Below the pieces are notes generated by a model. It worked only from the letters and a program-made list of their open reading frames with translations, did no database searches and was not told where the DNA came from. A stretch of 64,000 nucleotides of DNA from Streptococcus sp. CF8_St5-11. Its GTDB lineage: Bacteria; Bacillota; Bacilli; Lactobacillales; Streptococcaceae. The stretch is taken from NCBI RefSeq assembly GCF_024295625.1, contig NZ_JANCOJ010000005.1, positions 27,915 to 91,914 of the forward strand, written 5' to 3'. Positions 1-9,070 of the stretch are shown here, piece after piece. The position numbers and the translations under genes are program-made. Numbering within the stretch: position 1 is the first letter of the stretch; every line of letters starts with the position of its first letter.

Positions 1-30
1 CCGTGTAGAAGCACAGTTTTAGCATATTCC

Positions 31-59
31 TTGCAATCATTGGGAAATCGTGCTATAAT
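31..59 (+). promoter_or_regulatory. Sigma-A promoter of the rimP-infB operon
   Basis: TTGCAA (31-36) and TATAAT (54-59) are separated by 17 bp, with a TGC extension just before the -10. The predicted transcript has a leader of about 50 nt containing the hairpin at 81-106. Confidence 0.75.
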
Positions 60-80
60 ACATTAAATGAATAGAAAAGG

Positions 81-106
81 AGAGGCGGGGAAATATCTTC
101 GCCTCT
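81..106 (+). promoter_or_regulatory. Leader hairpin ahead of rimP
   Basis: AGAGGCG (81-87) pairs perfectly with CGCCTCT (100-106). There is no following T-run, so this is a 5' UTR structure rather than a terminator. A role in translation or autoregulation is possible but not shown. Confidence 0.5.
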
Positions 107-119
107 TATCTATGAGGAG

Positions 120-599
120 GTGGCAACCATCGCAACGATTGTTGACTTAGTAACAGAAGTGATTCAGCCAGCTATAAAGGAACCATTTGAATTGGTTGAT
201 GTTGAATATGGCAAAATGGGTGGTGACTACGTCTTAAGCATTTTCGTAGACAAACCAGAAGGAATCACACTGAATGATACAGCGGATTTGACAGAAATCA
301 TCAGTCCGCTATTGGATCAAATCAAACCAGACCCATTTCCAGAACAGTACTTTTTAGAAGTCACCAGTCCTGGCTTGGAGAGACCTTTGAAAACCAAGGA
401 AGCACTCGAGGGATCTGTTGGTAAGTACGTCAATATCAGCTTGTACAAGGCTGTTGAAAAGCAAAAGGTCTTTGAGGGGAACCTGGTAGGTTTTGAAGAG
501 GATGTTTTGACCATTGAGTATATGGATAAAACACGAAAGAAAACAGTGGATATTCCTTATAACCTTGTGTCCAAAGCAAGGTTGGCTGTAAAATTGTAA
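120..599 (+). CDS. rimP: Ribosome maturation factor RimP
   Basis: RimP binds the 30S precursor and helps mature the small subunit. The 159-aa product has the family's usual length and its two-domain layout: an N-terminal alpha/beta domain (about residues 1-85, with [10 protein letters not shown] and [12 protein letters not shown]) and a C-terminal Sm-like barrel (about 90-159). The start is GTG at 120, preceded closely by the ribosome binding site GAGGAGG. An ATG start is not available in this frame near the binding site. It is the first gene of the rimP-nusA-ylxR-ylxQ-infB-rbfA operon, an order conserved in Firmicutes. Confidence 0.95.
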   Translation: MATIATIVDLVTEVIQPAIKEPFELVDVEYGKMGGDYVLSIFVDKPEGITLNDTADLTEIISPLLDQIKPDPFPEQYFLEVTSPGLERPLKTKEALEGSVGKYVNISLYKAVEKQKVFEGNLVGFEEDVLTIEYMDKTRKKTVDIPYNLVSKARLAVKL

Positions 600-643
600 C
601 AGAATGAAAGAAAGGATGCCTTTATAGTAGAGGCAAGAAAAAC

Positions 644-1786
644 ATGAGTAAAGAAATGCTAGAAGCCTTCCGCATTTTGGAAGAAGACAAAGGGATCAAA
701 AAAGAAGATATCATCGAAGCCGTCACAGAATCATTGCGTTCAGCTTATCGCCGTCGTTATGGACAATCAGAAAGTGCAGCGATTGAATTCAATGAAAAAA
801 CTGGAGATTTCCGTGTTTATACGGTTCGTGAAGTGGTGGATGAAGTCTTTGATAGCCGTTTAGAAATCAGCTTGAAGGATGCCTTGGCCATTAGCTCTGC
901 TTATGAGTTGGGGGATAAGATCAAGTTTGAAGAAGCACCAGCTGAATTTGGTCGTGTAGCAGCTCAATCTGCTAAACAAACGATCATGGAAAAAATGCGT
1001 AAGCAAACGCGAACCATCACCTATAACACTTATAAAGAGCATGAAAATGAAATCATGAGTGGAACGGTGGAGCGCTTTGACAATCGTTTTATCTATGTCA
1101 ATCTTGGCTCAATCGAAGCTCAATTGTCTAAGCAAGACCAAATTCCAGGAGAAGTGTTCCAATCTCATGACCGGATTGAAGTCTTTGTCTACAAGGTAGA
1201 AGATAATCCACGTGGTGTCAATGTCTTTGTTAGCCGAAGCCATCCTGAAATGATCAAACGTTTGATGGAACAAGAAATTCCTGAAGTTTATGATGGAACT
1301 GTTGAGATTATGAGTGTAGCGCGTGAAGCTGGAGATCGTACAAAAGTTGCGGTTCGTAGCCATAATCCAAACGTAGATGCGATTGGGACTATCGTTGGTC
1401 GTGGTGGATCGAACATTAAAAAGATTACCAGCAAGTTCCACCCAGCTCGATACGATCAAAAATTAGACCGTATGGTTCCGACAGAAGAAAACATCGATGT
1501 CATCGAGTGGGTTCCAGATCCAGCTGAATTTATCTACAATGCGATCGCTCCTGCAGAAGTGGACCAAGTTATTTTTGATGATGAAGATAGCAAACATGCT
1601 CTCGTTGTGGTTCCAGATAATAAACTATCTCTTGCCATTGGTCGTCGTGGTCAAAACGTTCGTTTGGCAGCTCATTTGACTGGTTACCGCATCGATATCA
1701 AATCTGCTAGTGAGTTCGAAGAAATGGAAGCAGCTCAAGAAACTTTTGAAGACCAAGTAGAAAGTGGCGAAGAGCAAGTCGATTAA
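644..1786 (+). CDS. nusA: Transcription elongation/termination factor NusA
   Basis: NusA binds RNA polymerase and nascent RNA and modulates pausing, termination and rRNA antitermination. The 380-aa protein shows the N-terminal polymerase-binding domain (1-125), an S1 domain (about 135-200, with GTVERFDNRFIYVNLGS) and two KH domains (about 230-345, with GTIVGRGGSNIKKI and SLAIGRRGQNVRLA). It ends in an acidic tail and lacks the C-terminal acidic repeats of proteobacterial NusA, as is usual in Firmicutes. It lies 44 bp after rimP in the same operon. Confidence 0.97.
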   Translation: MSKEMLEAFRILEEDKGIKKEDIIEAVTESLRSAYRRRYGQSESAAIEFNEKTGDFRVYTVREVVDEVFDSRLEISLKDALAISSAYELGDKIKFEEAPAEFGRVAAQSAKQTIMEKMRKQTRTITYNTYKEHENEIMSGTVERFDNRFIYVNLGSIEAQLSKQDQIPGEVFQSHDRIEVFVYKVEDNPRGVNVFVSRSHPEMIKRLMEQEIPEVYDGTVEIMSVAREAGDRTKVAVRSHNPNVDAIGTIVGRGGSNIKKITSKFHPARYDQKLDRMVPTEENIDVIEWVPDPAEFIYNAIAPAEVDQVIFDDEDSKHALVVVPDNKLSLAIGRRGQNVRLAAHLTGYRIDIKSASEFEEMEAAQETFEDQVESGEEQVD

Positions 1787-1800
1787 GAGAGGGAGGGAAA

Positions 1801-2097
1801 ATGGTAAAAACAAGAAAAATCCCTTTAAGAAAATCTGTCGTTTCAAATGAAATTATTGATAAGCGAGATTTGCTCCGCATTGTCAAAAATAAAGAAGGAC
1901 AAGTCTTTATCGATCCAACTGGCAAAGCCAATGGTCGAGGTGCTTACATCAAGCTAGACAATGAAGAAGCGGCACTTGCTAAGAAAAAGAAAGTTTTTAA
2001 TCGTAGCTTTAATATGGAAGTGGAAGAAGCTTTCTATGATGAATTGATCGCTTATGTAGATCATAAGGTGAAGAGAAGAGAGTTAGGCCTTGAATAA
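1801..2097 (+). CDS. rnpM: YlxR/RnpM family RNA-binding protein
   Basis: This 98-aa basic protein belongs to the YlxR (DUF448) family, recently described in Bacillus as an RNase P-binding modulator (RnpM). The N-terminal RKIPLRKSVVSNEIIDKRDLLRIV and the central DPTGKANGRGAYI are family hallmarks. It follows nusA after 14 bp and overlaps the next gene, so translation is probably coupled. That it modulates RNase P here is inferred from the family. The RNase P RNA gene is also in this window, at 38.6 kb. Confidence 0.9.
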   Translation: MVKTRKIPLRKSVVSNEIIDKRDLLRIVKNKEGQVFIDPTGKANGRGAYIKLDNEEAALAKKKKVFNRSFNMEVEEAFYDELIAYVDHKVKRRELGLE

Positions 2098-2389
2098 GCA
2101 AAAGATAAGTAATTTGTTGGGCTTGGCGCAAAGAGCAGGAAAACTCATTTCTGGAGAAGAACTCGTGATCAAAGCCATCCAGGAAGAAAAAGCAAAATTA
2201 GTTTTTCTGGCAAATGATGCAGCTAGTAACCTGACAAAAAAGGTGACAGATAAGGGTCACTATTATGAGGTTCAAGTATCTACCGTGTTTTCAACACTAG
2301 AATTAAGCACTGCAATTGGACGTGCCCGTAAGGTCGTCGCTGTTGTAGATGCTGGATTTTCAAAGAAAATGAGGTCTCTTATGGAATAG
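2090..2389 (+). CDS. ylxQ: YlxQ, L7Ae-like ribosomal/RNA-binding protein
   Basis: This 99-aa protein of the L7Ae/L30e family is expected to bind kink-turn RNA. The N-terminal [20 protein letters not shown] and the central [17 protein letters not shown] are typical of the YlxQ group. Translation starts at TTG (2090), inside the end of ylxR, an 8-bp overlap that suggests translational coupling. The precise cellular role of YlxQ is not established. Confidence 0.9.
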   Translation: MNKQKISNLLGLAQRAGKLISGEELVIKAIQEEKAKLVFLANDAASNLTKKVTDKGHYYEVQVSTVFSTLELSTAIGRARKVVAVVDAGFSKKMRSLME

Positions 2390-2405
2390 AAGAGGAGGAC
2401 AGCAA

Positions 2406-5120
2406 TTGTCTAAGAAAAGATTATACGAAATTGCCAAAGAATTGGGCAAGGAAAGTAAGGAAGTCGTCACTCGTGCGAAAGAATTAGGTTTTGACGTCAA
2501 GAGTCATGCATCTAGTGTCGATACTGATGTTGCTGAAAAGTTGATCAAGAGCTTTGCAGCGAAAAAAGAAACAGTCGAAAAGAAAGTAGCAGAAGTGGCT
2601 GCCAAGACAACGGCTGTCGCAGAGAAAAAAGAAGCAGCGCCCGTCAAAAAAGAAGGAGCAACTGAGACAAAATCAGTAACGCCAGCTGCTAAACCAAAGA
2701 GTCGTAACTTTAAAGCGGAACGAGAAGCGCGTGCAAAAGAACAGGCTGAACGTAGGAAACAACAAGACAATCGTCCAAAACGTGATCGCAAAGACAATCA
2801 GCGTCATGGTGACAACCGAAATCAACGACCACAAGAGCGAAATGAACAACGAAATCAAGGTTCTGATCGTCGCAATAACCGACCAGATCAAAGACGTGGT
2901 GAACAACCCCAAGTAGCACCAAAAGTTGATTTCAAAGCGCGTGCAGCAGCACTGAAAGCTGAACAAAATGCTGAATACGCACGTGGAAGTGAAGATCGCT
3001 ACAAACAACAAGCTGCAAAAGCAGAACAAGAACGTCAACAGCGCCGGAAACGGGTAGAAGCACCAGAAGTGAAAGCACCTGTACAGGAGCCAGCTGTTGA
3101 GAACCATACAAAACCAGCTGTTGCTGCTGCTCCAGCTCAAGTCGATACACGTCGGAAGAAACAAGCGCGACCAGATAAGAAACGAGATGATTTTGATCGT
3201 GAAGAAGATGGTCCAAGAAAACAACAAAGGAATCGAAATAGTCAAAATCAAGTGAGAAATCAGAGAAATAGTAACTGGAATAACAATAAGAAAAATAAAA
3301 AAGGAAAGAACAACCGTAATGATGCTCCAAAACCAGTAACAGAGCGTAAATTCCATGAATTACCAAGTGAATTTGAGTATACGGATGGAATGACGGTTGC
3401 CGAAATCGCAAAACGTATCAAGCGTGAACCGGCTGAAATCGTCAAGAAACTCTTTATGATGGGAGTCATGGCGACTCAAAACCAATCGCTGGATGGAGAT
3501 ACGATTGAACTCTTGATGGTGGATTATGGAATTGAAGCCAAGAAAAAGGTTGAAGTGGATAATGCCGATATCGAACGCTTCTTCGTTGAAGATGGTTATT
3601 TGAATCCAGATGAGTTGGTAGAGCGTCCACCAGTTGTCACCATCATGGGACACGTTGACCACGGTAAAACTACCCTTTTGGATACCCTTCGTAATTCACG
3701 TGTAGCAACTGGTGAAGCGGGAGGAATCACTCAGCACATCGGTGCCTACCAAATCGTGGAAAATGGTAAGAAGATTACCTTCTTGGATACACCTGGACAC
3801 GCGGCCTTTACTTCTATGCGGGCTCGTGGTGCATCTGTTACCGATATTACCATCTTGGTTGTAGCAGCAGATGACGGGGTGATGCCACAGACCATCGAAG
3901 CCATCAACCACTCAAAAGCTGCCAATGTTCCAATCATTGTGGCCATCAACAAGATCGATAAACCAGGAGCTAATCCAGAGCGTGTCATCGGTGAATTGGC
4001 TGAACACGGTGTTATGTCAACTGCTTGGGGTGGAGATTCTGAGTTTGTAGAAATCTCAGCCAAGTTCAACCAAAATATCGATGAGCTCTTGGAAACGGTC
4101 CTTCTTGTGGCTGAAATCCAAGAACTCAAGGCAGATCCAACTGTTCGTGCCATCGGTACTGTTATCGAAGCGCGCTTGGATAAAGGAAAAGGTGCGGTGG
4201 CAACCCTCCTTGTTCAACAAGGTACCTTGAATGTTCAAGACCCAATCGTTGTCGGAAATACCTTTGGACGTGTCCGTGCCATGACCAATGACCTTGGACG
4301 TCGTGTGAAGGTGGCAGGACCATCTACTCCGGTTTCTATCACTGGTTTGAACGAAGCGCCAATGGCGGGTGACCACTTCGCGGTTTATGAAGATGAAAAA
4401 TCAGCGCGTGCAGCGGGTGAAGAACGTGCCAAACGTGCTCTTATGAAACAACGTCAAGCAACCAACCGCGTCAGCCTTGAAAATCTCTTTGATACCTTGA
4501 AGGCTGGGGAAGTGAAATCTGTTAATGTCATCATTAAAGCCGATGTACAAGGTTCGGTTGAAGCCCTTGCTGCTTCCCTTCAAAAGATTGAAGTAGAAGG
4601 TGTGAAAGTGACCATCGTTCACTCAGCGGTTGGTGCGATCAACGAATCAGACGTGACCCTTGCAGAAGCTTCAAATGCCTTCATCATTGGATTTAACGTC
4701 CGTCCTACTCCACAAGCACGTCAACAAGCTGAAGCTGACGAGGTGGAAATCCGTCTTCACTCAATTATCTACAAAGTGATTGAAGAAATGGAAGATGCCA
4801 TGAAGGGTATGTTGGATCCTGAATTTGAAGAAAAAGTGATCGGGGAAGCAGTTATTCGTGAAACCTTTAAAGTCTCTAAAGTGGGTACCATTGGTGGATT
4901 TATGGTTCTTAGTGGTAAGGTTACACGTGATTCCAAAGTCCGTGTCATTCGTGACGGTGTCGTGATCTATGACGGAGCTCTTGCAAGCTTGAAACACTTC
5001 AAAGATGATGTCAAAGAGATCACAAATGGTCGTGAAGGTGGATTGATGATTGAAGGCTACAATGATATCAAGACAGATGATACCATCGAAGCCTACATCA
5101 TGGAAGAAATTAAAAAATAA
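2406..5120 (+). CDS. infB: Translation initiation factor IF-2
   Basis: IF-2 is the GTPase that brings fMet-tRNA to the 30S subunit and promotes subunit joining. At 904 aa it has the N-terminal IF2N region, a long Arg/Gln/Asn-rich disordered linker (about 60-310), a second IF2N, the G domain with GHVDHGKTT (G1), DTPGH (G3) and NKID (G4), then domains II-IV. The start is TTG at 2406 behind GAGGAGG. The low-complexity linker gives several long but meaningless open frames on the opposite strand. Confidence 0.97.
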   Translation: MSKKRLYEIAKELGKESKEVVTRAKELGFDVKSHASSVDTDVAEKLIKSFAAKKETVEKKVAEVAAKTTAVAEKKEAAPVKKEGATETKSVTPAAKPKSRNFKAEREARAKEQAERRKQQDNRPKRDRKDNQRHGDNRNQRPQERNEQRNQGSDRRNNRPDQRRGEQPQVAPKVDFKARAAALKAEQNAEYARGSEDRYKQQAAKAEQERQQRRKRVEAPEVKAPVQEPAVENHTKPAVAAAPAQVDTRRKKQARPDKKRDDFDREEDGPRKQQRNRNSQNQVRNQRNSNWNNNKKNKKGKNNRNDAPKPVTERKFHELPSEFEYTDGMTVAEIAKRIKREPAEIVKKLFMMGVMATQNQSLDGDTIELLMVDYGIEAKKKVEVDNADIERFFVEDGYLNPDELVERPPVVTIMGHVDHGKTTLLDTLRNSRVATGEAGGITQHIGAYQIVENGKKITFLDTPGHAAFTSMRARGASVTDITILVVAADDGVMPQTIEAINHSKAANVPIIVAINKIDKPGANPERVIGELAEHGVMSTAWGGDSEFVEISAKFNQNIDELLETVLLVAEIQELKADPTVRAIGTVIEARLDKGKGAVATLLVQQGTLNVQDPIVVGNTFGRVRAMTNDLGRRVKVAGPSTPVSITGLNEAPMAGDHFAVYEDEKSARAAGEERAKRALMKQRQATNRVSLENLFDTLKAGEVKSVNVIIKADVQGSVEALAASLQKIEVEGVKVTIVHSAVGAINESDVTLAEASNAFIIGFNVRPTPQARQQAEADEVEIRLHSIIYKVIEEMEDAMKGMLDPEFEEKVIGEAVIRETFKVSKVGTIGGFMVLSGKVTRDSKVRVIRDGVVIYDGALASLKHFKDDVKEITNGREGGLMIEGYNDIKTDDTIEAYIMEEIKK

Positions 5121-5128
5121 GCAAGCTG

Positions 5129-5168
5129 ACTAGGAAAAAAGAGGGGGCCCCTCTGATTTCCTAGTTTT
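5129..5168 (+). terminator. Strong hairpin plus T-run between infB and rbfA
   Basis: ACTAGGAAA pairs with TTTCCTAGT, and an inner GAGGGG/CCCCTC stem lies inside it. T5 follows directly. Placed inside an otherwise continuous operon, it should lower rbfA transcription relative to infB. Confidence 0.75.
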
Positions 5169-5194
5169 TAAACACAGAGCAGAAAGGAGTTCCT

Positions 5195-5545
5195 ATGGCA
5201 AGTCATTTTCGGACAGACCGAGTAGGGATGGAAATCAAGCGTGAAGTCAACGAGATTTTACAAAAGAAAGTCCGTGACCCGCGTGTTCAAGGCGTCACCA
5301 TTACGGATGTTCAAATGCTAGGTGATTTGTCTATGGCCAAAGTGTATTATTCAATTATGAGTGATTTGGCTTCAGACAATCAAAAGGCTCAGACAGGCCT
5401 TGAAAAAGCAACAGGAACCATCAAGCGTGAATTAGGTCGGAATCTGAAATTGTACAAGATTCCAGATCTTACTTTTGTGAAAGACGAATCCATCGAATAC
5501 GGGAACAAGATCGATGAGATGTTGCGCAATTTGAACAAAGACTAG
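5195..5545 (+). CDS. rbfA: 30S ribosome-binding factor RbfA
   Basis: RbfA is a KH-fold protein that acts late in 30S assembly near the 5' end of 16S rRNA. The 116-aa product has the family's length, the N-terminal [18 protein letters not shown] helix, the conserved VRDPRV and TITDV segment, and a C-terminal [18 protein letters not shown]. The ribosome binding site AAAGGAG precedes ATG 5195. It is the last gene of the rimP operon, separated from infB by an internal terminator and followed by the first structured repeat element. Confidence 0.95.
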   Translation: MASHFRTDRVGMEIKREVNEILQKKVRDPRVQGVTITDVQMLGDLSMAKVYYSIMSDLASDNQKAQTGLEKATGTIKRELGRNLKLYKIPDLTFVKDESIEYGNKIDEMLRNLNKD

Positions 5546-5549
5546 AGAG

Positions 5550-5565
5550 GTTGGAAATTTTCCAC
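5550..5565 (+). repeat. Left copy of the rbfA terminator hairpin (decayed)
   Basis: GTTGGAAATTTTCCAC lies 5 bp after the rbfA stop codon. It is a near-copy of the terminator stem at 5822-5837 on the other side of the inserted element, but lacks a T-run. It reads as the left half of a target duplication. Confidence 0.55.
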
Positions 5566-5569
5566 GTCC

Positions 5570-5818
5570 AGATTGAAAGACAAAGTCTTCTTAGAAACTT
5601 TCCTTAGGTGAGTACGGACGTCAGCGAACTTCTACGAAGTTCCAAGACTAATTATTGAGCCTAAGGTCTCAATAATTCCGAGTACCTGAAACTATTAAGT
5701 TTCAGGTACTTTTCTCACGACGAAAAGTTTCAGTAGATGATTGAATCACTCTAACGAGTAACATTTCTTTTTATAGAATTTATTAGATTTATAAAAAAGA
5801 ATAGTTTGTCTACAGTCT
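5570..5818. mobile_element. Structured repeat element, copy 1
   Basis: This 249-bp element has no ORF of useful size. Its ends form an imperfect inverted repeat (AGATTGAAAGACAAA at 5570, TTTGTCTACAGTCT ending at 5818). A core (5594-5733) is bounded by GAAACTTT/AAAGTTTC and holds three hairpins: GAACTTC/GAAGTTC (5626-5642), ATTATTGAG/CTCAATAAT (5651-5676) and AGTACCTGAAAC/GTTTCAGGTACT (5681-5710). The rest is AT-rich. A second copy lies at 34491-34746, and a stretch of about 39 nt at the core's start is identical in both. The element accounts for most of the 444-bp gap between rbfA and the next gene. Mobility is inferred from the duplicated terminators on either side. I do not recognise it as BOX, RUP or SPRITE. 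Confidence 0.7.
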
Positions 5819-5821
5819 CGG

Positions 5822-5847
5822 GTTGGAAATTTCCAACTTCTTTTTTT
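5822..5847 (+). terminator. Terminator of the rimP-rbfA operon
   Basis: The palindrome GTTGGAAATTTCCAAC is followed by TTC and T7. It is the intact copy of the hairpin whose decayed twin lies at 5550-5565, so the element sits between gene and terminator. Confidence 0.8.
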
Positions 5848-5922
5848 GACTCTTAAAATGAGGAAAATAAAACAGAAAGAAAAAAACGGTTTCAAAAAAT
5901 AATAGAAATTTACAGAAATCTC

Positions 5923-5951
5923 TTGTGTGATTGGAAATTATCCTTTACAAT
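5923..5951 (+). promoter_or_regulatory. Promoter of the Na/Pi symporter gene
   Basis: TTGTGT (5923-5928) and TACAAT (5946-5951) are 17 bp apart. The predicted leader is about 40 nt. Confidence 0.6.
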
Positions 5952-5995
5952 AGGAGAGGAGTTTTATTTCTGATCTCATATTTGGAGGAATGATC

Positions 5996-7627
5996 ATGTC
6001 CATTAACTGGCAGGAAATTTTGTTTAACTTTTTGGGAGGGTTGGGTCTCTTTCTCTATAGTATTAAAACCATGGGAGAAGGACTGCAACAAGCTGCAGGG
6101 GACCGTCTTCGCTACTATATTGATAAATATACCAGCAATCCCTTTCTTGGAGTCTTAGTAGGGATTGTTGTGACAGCCCTTATTCAGTCTAGTACAGGGG
6201 TAACGGTGATTACCGTTGGTCTGGTCAGTGCGGGTCTCTTGACCCTGCGTCAAGCCATTGGGATCATCATGGGGGCTAATATTGGGACCACGGTCACCTC
6301 ATTCATTATTGGGTTTAAACTGGGGACTTATGCCCTTCCAATTATGTTTCTTGGAACGGTCTTACTTTTCTTTACCAAGAATCGAATGGCCAATAATATT
6401 GGTCGGATTCTCTTTGGGGTTGGAGGAATTTTCTACGCTTTAAACCTGATTAGTGCGGGAATGAGTCCTTTGAAAGAATTGCCAGAATTTAGTCAGTACA
6501 TGATCACCCTTGGGAAAAATCCAATTCTAGGTGTTTTAGCAGGAGCCATTATCACCGTTTTGATTCAAGCTTCGTCAGCTACCATTGGGATTCTACAAGG
6601 TTTGTATTCAGGTGGTTTCCTAGATCTTCGCGGTTCTTTACCTATTCTTTTTGGGGACAACATCGGAACAACCTTGACAGTTATTATTGCAGCGATGGGG
6701 GCCAATGTTTCTGCTAAGCGTGTTGCAGCAACCCACGTGCTCTTTAACTTGATCGGTACAATCCTTTGTTTGATCTTGTTAACACCTTTTACAGCCATGA
6801 TTGAATACTTCCAAGGGCTCTTGCACTTGTCACCAGAAATGACCATTGCTTTTTCTCACGGAGCTTTCAACGTGACCAACACCATCATTCAATTCCCATT
6901 CATTGGAGCTTTGGCATACTTTGTAACCAAACTGATTCCTGGTGAGGATGAGGTTGTCAAATATGAACCGCTCTACTTGGATGAAAACTTGATCACTCAA
7001 GCGCCTTCGATTGCTCTTGGAAATGCAAAAAAAGAGTTGCTTCATTTAGGTGGATATGCAGACAAAGCTTTTAATCTTTCTTATGATTATATTGTTCATC
7101 AAAATGAAAAAACAGCTGAAAAGGGTCATAAGACAGAAGAAGCCATCAATACCATTGATGATGATTTGACTCGCTACTTGATTCGTTTGTCGAGTGAAGC
7201 CTTGAGTCCGAGAGAAAGTGAAGTTCTCACCAATATCTTGGATTCTTCACGGGATTTGGAGCGGATTGGAGATCACGCGGAAGCCTTGATCAATCTGACC
7301 GATTATTTAATTCGAAAGAAAGTCGTTTTTTCAGAAGCAGCCTTAGCTGAATTGGAAGATATTTACAACCAAACCCATCAATTTGTAGAGGATGCCTTAA
7401 AAGCTGTTGAGAACAATGATGTGAGTCTTGCAAACCAATTGGTAGCACGTCACGAGGCAATTGAAAAGTTGGAGAAAAGACTTCGGAAAACCCATATTCG
7501 TCGTTTGAACCAAGGTGAATGTACACCTCAAGCCGGAGTGAACTTTATTGATATTATTTCTCACTATACACGAGTTGCAGACCATGCCATGAATCTGGCT
7601 GAAAAAGTACAAATCGAGCAAATTTAA
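5996..7627 (+). CDS. Na+/phosphate cotransporter with PhoU domain
   Basis: This integral membrane protein of the NptA/YjbB (Na/Pi cotransporter II) family probably moves phosphate coupled to sodium. The first 310 residues hold two inverted-repeat transport modules marked by QSSTGVTV and QASSATIG, with GANIGTT and GDNIGTT after them. The C-terminal ~200 residues form a cytoplasmic PhoU-like helical domain (DLERIGDHAEAL). ATG 5996 is preferred over the in-frame ATG at 5990 because the GGAGG binding site lies only about 2 bp before the latter. The protein is then 543 aa. It is a single-gene unit with its own promoter and terminator. Confidence 0.9.
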   Translation: MSINWQEILFNFLGGLGLFLYSIKTMGEGLQQAAGDRLRYYIDKYTSNPFLGVLVGIVVTALIQSSTGVTVITVGLVSAGLLTLRQAIGIIMGANIGTTVTSFIIGFKLGTYALPIMFLGTVLLFFTKNRMANNIGRILFGVGGIFYALNLISAGMSPLKELPEFSQYMITLGKNPILGVLAGAIITVLIQASSATIGILQGLYSGGFLDLRGSLPILFGDNIGTTLTVIIAAMGANVSAKRVAATHVLFNLIGTILCLILLTPFTAMIEYFQGLLHLSPEMTIAFSHGAFNVTNTIIQFPFIGALAYFVTKLIPGEDEVVKYEPLYLDENLITQAPSIALGNAKKELLHLGGYADKAFNLSYDYIVHQNEKTAEKGHKTEEAINTIDDDLTRYLIRLSSEALSPRESEVLTNILDSSRDLERIGDHAEALINLTDYLIRKKVVFSEAALAELEDIYNQTHQFVEDALKAVENNDVSLANQLVARHEAIEKLEKRLRKTHIRRLNQGECTPQAGVNFIDIISHYTRVADHAMNLAEKVQIEQI

Positions 7628-7636
7628 GGAACGTCA

Positions 7637-7670
7637 AACAGAGTAAGTAGGAAGCTTACTCTGTTTTTTT
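7637..7670 (+). terminator. Terminator of the Na/Pi symporter gene
   Basis: AACAGAGTAAG pairs with CTTACTCTGTT, followed by a T-run. Confidence 0.85.
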
Positions 7671-7702
7671 GTTGGATTCTATTCAAAAATAGGTCTAGAC
7701 CA

Positions 7703-7731
7703 TTTACAAATAGAAGTGAAAGCGTTATAAT
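7703..7731 (+). promoter_or_regulatory. nagA promoter with overlapping cre (CcpA) site
   Basis: TTTACA (7703-7708) and TATAAT (7726-7731) are 17 bp apart. TGAAAGCGTTATAA (7717-7730) fits the catabolite-responsive element consensus at most positions and overlaps the -10, the geometry of CcpA repression. The same 15 bases including the -10 recur in front of hpf. Confidence 0.65.
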
Positions 7732-7781
7732 ATGTATGAATATAAATGGAACACAGTTCCTACAATGGAAAGGACGATTTT

Positions 7782-8939
7782 ATGTCTACATATATTAAAG
7801 CAGATCAATTTTATTACCCACATGGGGTTCGCCGCGGAGGCTATTTGGAGCTTGTTGATGGCAAGTTTGGGAAACATGTGGAAAGCTTACCAGAAGGTGC
7901 GGATGTGCTGGATTATTCTGGTTACAGCATTGCGCCTGGCCTCGTAGATACCCATATTCACGGATTTGGTGGGGTAGATGTGATGGATAATAATATCGAA
8001 GGTACTCTCCATACCATGAGTGAAGGGCTCTTGAGTACAGGGGTTACGAGCTTTTTGCCTACGACCCTTACTTCCTCTTACGAACAACTTTTGGCAGTAA
8101 CGGAAAATATCGGTGCACGATACAAAGAAGCAACAGGAGCTAAGATTCGCGGGATTTATTTTGAAGGACCTTATTTCACAGAAAAATACAAGGGAGCTCA
8201 AAACCCGTCTTATATGAAGGATCCAAGTATGGAAGAATTCCGTGCTTGGCAAAAAGCTGCCAATGGTCTGTTGAATAAGATTGCCCTTGCTCCCGAGCGT
8301 GAAGGGGTAGAAGAATTTGTTCGGACCATTACAGGAGAAGGGGTGACTGTCGCTCTGGGACACTCCAATGCTACTTTTGAAGAAGCTAAAAAAGCGGTTG
8401 ATGCAGGTGCGAGTGTCTGGGTGCATGCCTACAATGGTATGCGTGGTTTGACGCACCGTGAACTCGGTATGGTTGGTGCCATGTATGAATTGCCTCATAC
8501 TACAGCAGAGTTGATCTGTGATGGCCATCACGTGGATCCACTAGCGTGTGATATCCTGATGAAACAAAAAGGCAAAGAAAATGTTGCCTTGATTACGGAC
8601 TGTATGACAGCTGGGGGCTTAGAAGACGGGGACTACATGCTTGGGGAATTCCCAGTCGTGGTTGCTGAGGGAACTGCTCGCTTGAAATCAACTGGTAATC
8701 TAGCTGGCTCAATCTTGAAATTGAAAGATGGATTAAAAAATGTTGTAGAGTGGGGAATTGCTAACCCTCACGAAGCAGTGATGATGGCCAGCCTCAATCC
8801 GGCAAAATCAGTCCATATTGATGATGTTTGTGGTCAAATCCGTGAAGGATATGATGCGGACTTCATCGTACTTGACCAAAATTTGGATCTGGTTGCGACC
8901 TATCTCGATGGGGTCAAACGTTACCAGGCGACGAATTAG
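7782..8939 (+). CDS. nagA: N-acetylglucosamine-6-phosphate deacetylase
   Basis: NagA converts GlcNAc-6-phosphate to glucosamine-6-phosphate plus acetate, feeding amino sugars to glycolysis or wall synthesis. The amidohydrolase-fold protein shows the metal-site motif DTHIHG, YFEGPY, GHSNA with an Ala/Asp-rich context, HAYNGM, and a C-terminal YDADFIVLD strand. ATG 7782 follows GGAAAGGA at good spacing and gives 385 aa. The in-frame ATG 36 bp upstream has no binding site. Expression is likely under CcpA control through the site overlapping the -10. Confidence 0.95.
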   Translation: MSTYIKADQFYYPHGVRRGGYLELVDGKFGKHVESLPEGADVLDYSGYSIAPGLVDTHIHGFGGVDVMDNNIEGTLHTMSEGLLSTGVTSFLPTTLTSSYEQLLAVTENIGARYKEATGAKIRGIYFEGPYFTEKYKGAQNPSYMKDPSMEEFRAWQKAANGLLNKIALAPEREGVEEFVRTITGEGVTVALGHSNATFEEAKKAVDAGASVWVHAYNGMRGLTHRELGMVGAMYELPHTTAELICDGHHVDPLACDILMKQKGKENVALITDCMTAGGLEDGDYMLGEFPVVVAEGTARLKSTGNLAGSILKLKDGLKNVVEWGIANPHEAVMMASLNPAKSVHIDDVCGQIREGYDADFIVLDQNLDLVATYLDGVKRYQATN

Positions 8940-8965
8940 ATTCAAGAATCGAAGATAGAATACTT

Positions 8966-8995
8966 CCTCTCTAGGTCAGACCTAGAGAGGTTTTT
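8966..8995 (+). terminator. nagA terminator
   Basis: CCTCTCTAGGTC and GACCTAGAGAGG form a perfect 12-bp stem, followed by T5. Confidence 0.9.
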
Positions 8996-9017
8996 GTTTA
9001 CCGATGGTAGTGCAATT

Positions 9018-9046
9018 TTGTGAATGCTGTCTTTTCATGCTATAAT
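9018..9046 (+). promoter_or_regulatory. Promoter of the small membrane protein/AKR pair
   Basis: TTGTGA (9018-9023) and TATAAT (9041-9046) are 17 bp apart, with TGC before the -10. Confidence 0.7.
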
Positions 9047-9070
9047 GGGAATTGAAATGTGAGGTAGCTT

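Noticed and set aside
2673..3356. Long open frame on the minus strand inside infB
   Set aside because: It is the shadow of the low-complexity Arg/Gln/Asn linker of IF-2, overlaps two other shadows, and has no ribosome binding site or family features.
5570..5818. Interpretation of the structured element as a group II intron or a known BOX/RUP element
   Set aside because: No intron domain V-like hairpin or reverse transcriptase is seen. The sequence and length do not match the BOX or RUP elements as I remember them. Class C introns insert after terminators but do not duplicate them.
7732..7947. 71-aa frame overlapping the start of nagA
   Set aside because: It is in a different frame from nagA, carries no recognisable features, and nagA has strong family support.
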